A DNA stretch of 16,941 bases from Dehalococcoidia bacterium (GTDB lineage: Bacteria; Chloroflexota; Dehalococcoidia; UBA3495). The translations under genes and the position numbers were made by a program. The notes below the pieces were generated by a model. It saw only the letters and a list, made by a program, of their open reading frames with translations. It had not been told where the DNA came from and ran no database searches. Below, piece after piece: positions 1 to 5,824 of the stretch (positions are counted from its first letter, which is position 1; each line of letters opens with the position of its first letter). The DNA lies in NCBI GenBank assembly GCA_028822675.1, contig JAPKDE010000035.1, positions 1 to 16,941 on the forward strand, written 5' to 3'.

Positions 1-291
1 GAACAAGACAAAAGCGGCCAAGAAGATTACCGGCCAGTAGGTGATGATGTATACCCAGTTCATGGTCACCACCAGGGCTTTCACGTTCTCCACAGCCCAG
101 CTCTGCCAGCCCGGCTCCCACAAAAAACCCAAGTCATTCTGCAATGAAACCACACGCTCGCCATTGACCAGCCCCACAGCGCGGGTGTCAGCGTGCACCA
201 GGCCCCTGGTGAGCAGATAGCCTACGTAAGCTCCTAAGTAGAGGGCAATCTCCGTAAATGCCGCCCGGTTGTCTCTGATGGCAGAATTCAT
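1..291 (-). CDS. PAP2-superfamily membrane protein, N-terminal part (cut by window edge)
   Basis: The frame is open from an ATG at 291-289 to the left edge, giving the first 97 residues; the 3' end lies outside the window. The protein begins MNSAIRDNRAAFTEIALYLG and has at least two hydrophobic segments, near residues 14-30 and 75-97. It aligns by eye with the N-terminus of the complete PAP2 protein encoded at 796-1611: both share GAY...Y...R.LV near residue 20-35, a GF(L/F)WEP.WQ.W motif near residue 60-70, and an NW.YI.T..P.. segment. The two genes are therefore tandem paralogs. The catalytic PAP2 motifs would lie in the missing C-terminal part, so the function (lipid phosphatase or inositolphosphotransferase-like) is inferred only from the paralog. 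A leader of about 500 bases with repeats separates the two genes. Confidence 0.75.
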   Translation of the reverse strand, partial: MNSAIRDNRAAFTEIALYLGAYVGYLLTRGLVHADTRAVGLVNGERVVSLQNDLGFLWEPGWQSWAVENVKALVVTMNWVYIITYWPVIFLAAFVLF

Positions 292-341
292 ATTATTATC
301 AATAAGGTCACCCGGGGGATGCCGGGGGAAGCGTTTGACGA

Positions 342-503
342 TAAACCACGCCTTACCGCACCAATGTCATCCTGAGCGAATCCGAAGGATCTGTCATACT
401 ACGCCGTAACCAACACTCCACTGAAGCTGTAACTCCGCCTGCTACATGCTACTTGGCAGATTCTCCCCCCGCCTCCCGGCGGACTGAGAATGACCGGCTT
501 TGG
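342..503. repeat. MITE-like repeat, copy 1
   Basis: This copy aligns without any gap to 568-729 at a constant offset of 226 bases, from TAAACCACGCCTTACC to the GGCTTTGG end. The core 366-494 is bounded by imperfect inverted ends: GTCATCCTGAG at 366-376 and CTGAGAATGAC at 484-494 (9 of 11 positions complementary). The ends followed by GCGAA..CGAAGGATCT are typical of small non-coding inverted-repeat elements scattered between genes in many bacteria. No transposase is encoded, so any movement would be in trans. The copies differ by scattered substitutions, so the duplication is not very recent. Confidence 0.8.
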
Positions 504-567
504 GGTAGCAGGTTTTTGTACAGTTTATAGGTGGCTGAAAGTTTTTGAGGAGTAAGTGTTCAGTCAT

Positions 568-729
568 TAAACCACGCCTTACCACCCAAATGTCATCCTG
601 AGCGAAGCCGAAGGGCCTGCCGTACTAAGCCGTAACCGACACGCCGCTGATGCAGTAACTCTGCCTGCCACATACTGCTTGGCAGATTCTTCCCCCGCCT
701 CCCGGCGGACTCAGAATAGCAGGCTCTGG
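568..729. repeat. MITE-like repeat, copy 2
   Basis: This is the second copy of the element at 342-503. The left end GTCATCCTGAGCGAAGCCGAAGG starts at 592; the right end (711-720, TCAGAATAGC) is more decayed than in copy 1, so the terminal inverted repeat is weaker. The copy lies about 66 bases downstream of the stop of the PAP2 gene at 796-1611, so it would be transcribed as that gene's 3' region and could form a long hairpin there. Confidence 0.8.
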
Positions 730-795
730 ACAAGGGTGTAGAGTGCGGGCCATATCAACTCAGTCTTTTAATACAGAGTTCCCTTTCAATACTGC

Positions 796-1611
796 TCAAT
801 CGGCCGCGGACGGTAGTTTGTCGGTAGCAGAGGTTTGCCTCAATCTGGCCCGCGCCCATGAGAATACAACAGGCACATATAGCCGCCGACGAATACCAAT
901 CTCCATGGTCAAGAACGAGGCAATGATCAACAGGCCGCCGCCAACGGCATCCATGATGTAGTGGTTGCCGGTGATCGTGATGGCGAACAGTGTCAGCGTG
1001 GGGTAGATAACGCCAAATACCTTAATCAGCTTGTTATTAGTGCGCAGGAATATGATCCCAAACATCACCGTCCAGCCAAAGTGCAAGCTGGGCATCGCAG
1101 CGTAAGCGTTGTAGTAGTTGGTGAGTTCGCGGCTGGCGTATCCAGATGGGCCAAAGGCGTTGATCGTGTCCACAAAATGCTCCGCGATCATCCGAGGCGG
1201 TGCCAGCGGGAACAGCATGAACCCAATCAGCGCAATGATGAAGCTGAGCAAGACCACGTTACGGTAGTACTTGTACCGGTCACGGTTGGTGAAATACAGG
1301 ACAATCGCAGCCGTCAGGACGATGGGGAAAAAGGTGACTATATAGGCCCAGTTGAAGAAGATGACCAGGGATTGGGCGCTTTCAATAGTCCAAGCCTGCC
1401 AGACCGGCTCCCAGAAAAAACCAACCTTCTGCTCAAATTCTATGACTCGCCAGGCGTTGGCCAGAGCCGTGCCTTGAAAATCGTCAAAGACCAGGGCTCG
1501 GGAGTACATGTAGACGAAATACGCGCCCACAACCAGGGCCACCTCCCTCAAATGAGGGAGCCATGCCTTGGAAATCGGAATCTGGGGCAGGTAGTTTTTA
1601 GTTGTAGCCAT
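796..1611 (-). CDS. PAP2-superfamily membrane phosphatase / inositolphosphotransferase-like protein
   Basis: This is a 271-residue integral membrane protein with about six hydrophobic segments. The PAP2 signature is clear: LAPPRM (136-141), PSLHFGW (174-180, with His177) and GNHYIMDAVGG (215-225, with His217 and Asp221), the catalytic histidines and aspartate of the family. The spacing and the PSLH...GNHY..D form match the PAP2_3/Aur1-like branch, which acts on phospholipid or inositol-phosphate head groups in the membrane; the substrate cannot be told. The start ATG at 1611-1609 has GGAG (1622-1619) seven bases upstream. A paralog lies downstream on the same strand (1-291). A 249-codon ORF on the opposite strand (961-1710) is an antisense shadow. 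Confidence 0.88.
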   Translation of the reverse strand: MATTKNYLPQIPISKAWLPHLREVALVVGAYFVYMYSRALVFDDFQGTALANAWRVIEFEQKVGFFWEPVWQAWTIESAQSLVIFFNWAYIVTFFPIVLTAAIVLYFTNRDRYKYYRNVVLLSFIIALIGFMLFPLAPPRMIAEHFVDTINAFGPSGYASRELTNYYNAYAAMPSLHFGWTVMFGIIFLRTNNKLIKVFGVIYPTLTLFAITITGNHYIMDAVGGGLLIIASFLTMEIGIRRRLYVPVVFSWARARLRQTSATDKLPSAAD

Positions 1612-1816
1612 TATCAGGCTCCATACGATGACCCCCGATGTTCAGGTGAGGTGGACAGTCCACGCCACTTAAATCTTGCGTCTCATCTAGCTTTGATGCA
1701 TCCACACTAAAGAAATTGCTCTTAGAAGAACTTTTGTCGATAGATGTAATATCAATTAAATCGTGGCCGAGAACCCTAGGGGTGTCCAGATGCAATTGGC
1801 CCTTGCGTCAGACAGG

Positions 1817-3103
1817 TTATTCTGACTTGGCTTTTTCTATTTTATCGCCAGGGTGTCCCATTCCGTTTTCCACGACACCCGATTCATCCGTCTTCACCGC
1901 TCCATTTTTGGTGGCGGGCCTAGACCCGTTAATCTGCAGGACCACCAGCTCTTTATGGAGGTCTACTGGCCCTCTCCGCTGAGCAGCGGCACTGCCCTGG
2001 TAGACACTACAATCCAAGCAACCAACCCATTCGCCGGGCACGAACTTGTCGTTGAACCAGCCCCGCGCCGTGGTGTAACTGGAGTTGTTCCAAACTTCTT
2101 TGACAGGTGACTGGTTGAGGTCGCCAAAGTCCTCGGTTTTATCGGTGAGGTAGCAGCACGGAGCAAACCCACCATCCCAGTTGATCACTGCGGTCCGCCA
2201 CAAACGCCATCAGACTTGGCCATCTTCGGAGTACGGTTTATAAAATGGGTCTTTGCGTAGGTATTCCGGGTGCTCACGGGGCAACCAGCGTTCGGCCTCG
2301 GCCGTATCGTCTTCACCGTGAGGGAAGTCCACTTTCTTGAACACCAGAGAGTCCACGCCCAACTGAGTTGCCAGGACTTTAGCCTCTTCCAGTTCGTGTT
2401 CGTTCTGCTTCATGACGATAAATTGCCACTCGATGTATGGCGCTTTTGAGCCCCGCTCCTGTTTTTCCTCGTCCAGTAGCTTCAGGTTATCCAATACGCG
2501 ATCCAGGTGACCGGTCACTCTGTAGACCTCATAAACATCTTGAGTGACCTCGTCCAAAGAGACGATCATCACGTCCAGCCCAGACTTGATCACCTGCTCA
2601 GCCATTTCCAGAGTCAGCGGCTTGTTCAGGTTGGAATTGATGATTGTGGCAATCTTCTACTTGTGGGCATAGGCGATATATTCGTGGATTCGCTGGTTCA
2701 GGAAGGGCTCGCCCCAGCTATACAGGGTGAGCCACAGACAGGAGTGTTTAATCTGGTCGACCATCGAGGTGAATAGGTCATAGTCCATCACGCCCTGGTC
2801 TCGGTGGATGGTGCCTTTTCCGGTGTGGCAAAGAGGACATTTTAGTTGGCAGATGTTGGTGGTATCGATCTCCCACTCGTAGGGCGAACCTCAAATCACC
2901 CGCTTGGCAAACCTAAGCTGTATCTCAATCCGGGCTAAGTTGAAAAACTTGCGCCAACTGAAATATTTGGTCGCCAGCCAATAACGGTTATCCCAGCGGC
3001 CATCAGCCACCGACTCGATCACGCCGCCTTTGACTTGAAACCAACGCTCGCCAGCGTAGATCACCGCTTTATGAAACCCGAAGAATGGGTTATATCGTGT
3101 CAT
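1817..3103 (-). pseudogene. Radical SAM/SPASM-domain protein gene interrupted by three in-frame stops
   Basis: One reading frame runs from the ATG at 3103-3101 to the TAA at 1819-1817 (428 codons) and makes sense throughout, but it has TGA at 2893-2891 (codon 71), TAG at 2659-2657 (codon 149) and TGA at 2212-2210 (codon 298). The radical SAM cluster motif CQLKCPLC follows at codons 85-92, after EIDTTNI, and a SWGEPFLN motif at about 129-136 is the GEP element. The C-terminal SPASM-like region has AVINWDGGFAPCC (305-317) and GCLDC (361-365). The third stop sits 18 codons before the first Cys of the CC pair, where SPASM proteins of this type carry a Cys. There is no frameshift. Most likely this is a recently inactivated gene: CGA, CAG and CGA to stop would each be a single C-to-T change. 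Sequencing error or recoding are alternatives. No clear ribosome-binding site precedes the ATG. Confidence 0.8.
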
Positions 3104-3251
3104 CGGTATTTCAATTTAAAGTTACGAATAAGCAGCCGCTTTAGAACGTCCTCTGCCTACTAACGATTAATACAGTGACTAAGTCCGGTGCCGAGTCATT
3201 ACAATCATAATACTCTTGGCATGAATCACCCATCAATCGGTCTTTCGTATG

Positions 3252-3269
3252 AAAAACTTCGCAGCGAAG
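3252..3269 (-). terminator. Terminator-like hairpin in the leader of the radical SAM gene
   Basis: Read leftward, the sequence is CTTCG-CTG-CGAAG followed directly by TTTTT, a short intrinsic-terminator shape. The stem is only five pairs with a three-base loop, so it is weak. It lies about 150 bases upstream of the radical SAM start, with no leftward gene to its right within reach. It would therefore act on the leader of that gene (attenuation) or on an unseen short transcript, if it acts at all. Confidence 0.3.
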
Positions 3270-3438
3270 GTTCCCTATCTAGTTCTGATTTAATCCGACC
3301 AGGCCAAAATTGACTCGGTTCTAACCGTGAGAGTATCCTTGTCAGACCCTTGTAGGCTCCAATCACGGACTCTACCGAACAGCTTATTAGATGTAACCAA
3401 TATTAAAAACGGTTTATCAAATAATCAACAGAAATAAC

Positions 3439-3470
3439 CCAAACAACCGGGCGATTCCCCGGTTGTTTGG
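3439..3470 (+). promoter_or_regulatory. Perfect 13-bp hairpin just before a ribosome-binding site
   Basis: CCAAACAACCGGG (3439-3451) and CCCGGTTGTTTGG (3458-3470) are exact reverse complements around the six-base loop CGATTC. The hairpin ends four bases before the AGGAG Shine-Dalgarno sequence (3474-3478) of the next gene. No T-run follows, so it does not look like an intrinsic terminator in the rightward direction. A palindrome of this size could be an mRNA structure controlling translation or stability, or a DNA operator for a dimeric repressor. Confidence 0.65.
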
Positions 3471-3484
3471 AACAGGAGCCCACA

Positions 3485-3961
3485 TTGAGCGACACCAATA
3501 GCAACACCAAGCAGGTATTTTCTCCAGCACAACGGTCTTTGCTGGCCGACGTCCTCAACCGAATCATCCCCCCCAAAGATAAGCTGCCCGGTGCCGGCAA
3601 TCTGGGAATAGCGTCTTTCATTGAAGGCGTTGCTGCGGCAAACGCGGGCTTTACGCGGATGTTCAACGAGGGTTTGGCCAGCATCACGGTGGCGGCAGGA
3701 CAGCTTTCGCCCGAAGGATTTGGCAGTCTCCCTGACACAGCCAAGGATGAACTACTCAGGTTTGTTGAAACTGCCCACCCGGCATTTTTCGACCAGTTGG
3801 TGCTCCAGACCTACAACGGTTATTACACCAACACAGAGGTGTTTGACGCTATTGGCTACAAACTACCAGCGCCACCCACCGCAGGTGCCACTCCTGAACT
3901 GCTAGACGTGTCGCTACTGGATCAACAGCGCAAGAGAGAGCCCTTCTGGAAGAAGGTCTAA
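3485..3961 (+). CDS. Gluconate 2-dehydrogenase subunit 3-like protein
   Basis: This 158-residue soluble protein starts at TTG 3485, chosen because AGGAG (3474-3478) lies six bases upstream; an earlier in-frame TTG at 3467 falls inside the hairpin and has no ribosome-binding site. FSPAQRSLLADVLNRIIPP near the N-terminus, a central FFDQLVLQTYNGYYT segment and the IGY.LPAPP ending resemble the gluconate 2-dehydrogenase subunit 3 family, small partners of membrane GMC-type flavoprotein dehydrogenases. No twin-arginine signal is visible at the N-terminus, unlike many family members, and no dehydrogenase or cytochrome subunit is adjacent. The assignment rests on pattern recognition only. phoU follows 108 bases downstream and is unrelated. 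Confidence 0.6.
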   Translation: MSDTNSNTKQVFSPAQRSLLADVLNRIIPPKDKLPGAGNLGIASFIEGVAAANAGFTRMFNEGLASITVAAGQLSPEGFGSLPDTAKDELLRFVETAHPAFFDQLVLQTYNGYYTNTEVFDAIGYKLPAPPTAGATPELLDVSLLDQQRKREPFWKKV

Positions 3962-4034
3962 AAGGGTTAGGATTAAACCAGGCCATTTAAAAAAGTTTCA
4001 ACTGGTCAATCCAGTATCGGAACCCCAGCCTTTT

Positions 4035-4050
4035 ACCCGGTTTACCGGGT
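4035..4050 (+). promoter_or_regulatory. Small hairpin upstream of phoU
   Basis: ACCCGG (4035-4040) and CCGGGT (4045-4050) pair around a TTTA loop, ten bases before the GGAGG ribosome-binding site of phoU. The stem is six pairs and only A/T-rich bases (CATTTAA), not a T-run, follow. It could be a weak terminator of the preceding gene or chance. Confidence 0.3.
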
Positions 4051-4069
4051 CATTTAAATGGAGGCAGCC

Positions 4070-4735
4070 ATGCCCCGAGAAGATTTCGACCTAAAACTGA
4101 ATCAGCTACAACAAGAAGTGGAGACACTAGCCCAGATTGTGGGCAAGTCCATCAACCGGGCCGTTGACGCGCTGAAACGGCGCGACTTGGTAGCTTCTCA
4201 AGAAGTGGTCAACGACGACGATTACATTGACCAGAAACGGTTTGAAATCGAAGACCGCTGTGTGGACATGATTGCCACCCAGCAGCCAATGGCCGGCGAC
4301 CTAAGGGCCATTATTGCGTTGCTGCACATTGTGGTGGAACTGGAGCGGATGGGCGATTACGCCGAAGGTATCGCCAAAATAAGCCTGTCCATGGGCGATG
4401 CCCCACCCTTAAAGCCGTTGATCGACATTCCCCGGATGGCTGAAAAGGCCACCACCATGCTGAACGACAGCATAGATTCTCTGCTGAACCGAGACATGGT
4501 GAAAGCCAATGCTGTCTGTCAGGCTGACGACGAGGTCGACGACCTCTATGACCAGGTATACCGGGAATTACTGACGTTCATGATTGGGGACCCGGACACG
4601 ATTCAGAGGGCAACGTATCTGCTGTGGGTTGCCCATGACCTGGAGCGCATTGCCGACCGAGCAACCAACATTGCGGAACGGGTGATTTTCTTAGTCACCG
4701 GTAAGCTGGTTGAGATTAACGTTTCCCGTTACTGA
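4070..4735 (+). CDS. phoU: PhoU-family phosphate-signalling regulator
   Basis: This 221-residue all-helical protein is of typical PhoU length, with two PhoU repeats. Each has the family's metal-binding/helix signature: ELERMGDYAEGIAK in the first half and DLERIADRATNIAERVIF in the second. PhoU proteins damp the PhoR/PhoB phosphate-starvation response and modulate the Pst phosphate transporter at the inner membrane. The start ATG 4070 has GGAGG (4060-4064) five bases upstream; an ATG at 4058 in the same frame lacks a site of its own. No pst or phoBR genes are in the window, so here phoU is detached from its usual operon. Transcription ends facing the SplB-like gene, 41 bases away. Confidence 0.92.
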   Translation: MPREDFDLKLNQLQQEVETLAQIVGKSINRAVDALKRRDLVASQEVVNDDDYIDQKRFEIEDRCVDMIATQQPMAGDLRAIIALLHIVVELERMGDYAEGIAKISLSMGDAPPLKPLIDIPRMAEKATTMLNDSIDSLLNRDMVKANAVCQADDEVDDLYDQVYRELLTFMIGDPDTIQRATYLLWVAHDLERIADRATNIAERVIFLVTGKLVEINVSRY

Positions 4736-4776
4736 TCTCAACTGATTGTCACTCGGGATTTGGTCGTTAGCCCGGT

Positions 4777-5694
4777 TTAGGCGGCAAAGGCAAATTGCAT
4801 CTGCAACTGGCCTTTGGGTGCCATATTCTCTTGGACCTTGGCCCGCTCCGGCAGGTTCCATTTACGTCGCACACGGTCAAAGGTCTCCATTACGCTCTTA
4901 GTGTACAACTGTGGCGCGTAGGTATTGTTGTTCACAAAGAGTCGGTTATAGGCGGAAACCAAGTGTGGGTATGACTCTTTCAGCAGGGGAATGAACCACG
5001 CTTTGGCACCAGGTTTAAGATTCAGCACGTTGGCGCTCAGATACTGGGCCTTGTGGTCATAGGCTGCTTCCGCCACCGCTTGCATGTTCGCTTCATCATC
5101 GGAGATACCGGGTAGTAGCGGGGCCATATTCACACCGGCCGACACACCGTTCTCCACCAGGAATTGCATGGCTTCCAACCTAGCTTCTGGCCGTGGAGTG
5201 CCCGGCTCCATAGTGCGCCAGACTTTCTCATTGATTGTCCCGATGCTGAAGTTAACGTGAACGTCGGCCACTTGGCTGAGTTCAGCCAAAATATCGACGT
5301 CACGGCGTACCAGAACGCCCTTGGTGGTGATGGTCACCGGGTTGTGGAAGTACCGCAGAACCTTCAGCAGGCGGCGGGTGATTTTATACTCGGCTTCGGC
5401 GGGCTCGTAGGGGTCTGAGGCAGTGCCGATGGCGATGCTTTCATTGCGCCAACTGCGGCGTTGTAGTTCTTTACGTAGGACCTCGGGGGCGTTCACCTTG
5501 GCAAAGACCTTAGTATCAAAGTCCTTGCCAGAGTCCATGCCCAAAAACTCGTGGGTGGGTCGGGCGTAGCAGTAGGTACAAGCGTGGCGACAACCTCGAT
5601 AGGGGTTCATGGTCCATTTAAAAGGAAACCGTGGCACGTCAATCTTATTGAGTAGAGTCTTACAGTAGATCTCTTGAACGTCGGCTCCGGCCAT
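4777..5694 (-). CDS. SplB-like radical SAM protein (COG1533 / Rv2578c-like)
   Basis: This 305-residue protein has the radical SAM cluster motif CRHACTYC (Cys35, Cys39, Cys42) inside the NPYRGCRHACTYCYARPTHEF block that marks the Rv2578c/PA0069-like branch of COG1533. IGTASDPYEPAEA, ITTKG and NFSIGT, further family blocks, follow. The family shares its fold with spore photoproduct lyase and is often labelled 'DNA repair photolyase', but no activity has been established for this branch that I can invoke. The start ATG at 5694-5692 is preceded by AGGGAGG (5705-5699). A good -10 box and a palindrome lie upstream, so it is probably transcribed alone and regulated. Confidence 0.85.
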   Translation of the reverse strand: MAGADVQEIYCKTLLNKIDVPRFPFKWTMNPYRGCRHACTYCYARPTHEFLGMDSGKDFDTKVFAKVNAPEVLRKELQRRSWRNESIAIGTASDPYEPAEAEYKITRRLLKVLRYFHNPVTITTKGVLVRRDVDILAELSQVADVHVNFSIGTINEKVWRTMEPGTPRPEARLEAMQFLVENGVSAGVNMAPLLPGISDDEANMQAVAEAAYDHKAQYLSANVLNLKPGAKAWFIPLLKESYPHLVSAYNRLFVNNNTYAPQLYTKSVMETFDRVRRKWNLPERAKVQENMAPKGQLQMQFAFAA

Positions 5695-5732
5695 TGCCCC
5701 TCCCTGTCACCCAACAAATAAATAGAACAAAC

Positions 5733-5748
5733 TAGAACATTCATTCTA
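5733..5748 (-). promoter_or_regulatory. Operator-like palindrome at the SplB-like gene promoter
   Basis: Read leftward, TAGAATGAATGTTCTA is a 16-bp near-palindrome (TAGAAT/GTTCTA arms, 5 of 6 positions matching) that abuts the -10 box, covering the expected transcription start. That is a classic repressor position. The core GAATGAATGTTC is one base off the Gram-positive LexA consensus GAACNNNNGTTC. Another TAGAACA occurs ten bases further downstream. The regulator is unknown. Confidence 0.4.
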
Positions 5749-5778
5749 ATTATACACTTCGGCGATTTGCTAAGACAA
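5749..5778 (-). promoter_or_regulatory. Sigma-70-type promoter of the SplB-like gene
   Basis: On the minus strand there is a perfect TATAAT (5754-5749) with TTGTCT (5778-5773, four of six matches to TTGACA) 18 bases upstream. Transcription would begin near 5742, giving a leader of about 48 bases before the ATG. Confidence 0.5.
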
Positions 5779-5824
5779 GCCGCCAGCGTCAGGGGAGGGT
5801 TTGGCGCGCCGTTTAGTCTCGGGT

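Larger units (their letters stand above)
292..795. other. Intergenic stretch of 504 bases with two repeat copies
   Basis: This gap between the two PAP2 genes holds no convincing gene. It contains a direct repeat of about 162 bases present twice, 226 bases apart (342-503 and 568-729). The remaining bases (504-567 and 730-795) do not resemble each other. A small ORF starting at 743 has no ribosome-binding site or recognisable domain and runs antisense into the PAP2 gene. Confidence 0.7.
3104..3484. other. Intergenic stretch of 381 bases between divergent genes
   Basis: This gap separates the leftward radical SAM gene from the rightward gluconate-dehydrogenase-like gene. It holds a terminator-like hairpin for leftward transcripts (3252-3269) and a perfect 13-bp hairpin close to the rightward gene (3439-3470). 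I find no tRNA, no recognisable riboswitch core and no strong promoter pair. The stretch is A/T-richer than the flanking genes. Confidence 0.6.

Noticed and set aside
743..961. Rightward ORF of 72 codons
   Set aside because: It has no ribosome-binding site, and most of it is antisense to the end of the PAP2 gene.
961..1710. Rightward ORF of 249 codons
   Set aside because: It is antisense to the PAP2 gene, which has clear catalytic motifs and membrane segments; the translation is rich in charged, low-information sequence with no recognisable domain.
1598..1795. Leftward ORF of 65 codons between the radical SAM and PAP2 genes
   Set aside because: It needs a TTG start, overlaps the PAP2 start by 14 bases and shows no domain; AAGGG upstream is the only support.
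1817..3103. Genetic-code change (UGA read as Trp) to explain the interrupted radical SAM gene
   Set aside because: All other genes use UGG for Trp and end at normal stops without internal UGA, and the gene also has an in-frame UAG.
3104..3484. tRNA or riboswitch in the divergent gap
   Set aside because: I found no acceptor stem with a T-arm GGTTCRANTCC pattern and no recognisable riboswitch core on either strand.
5801..5810. GGCGCGCC palindrome near the end of the BchI-like gene
   Set aside because: It is a single short GC palindrome without a T-run or other copies; it is most likely chance.
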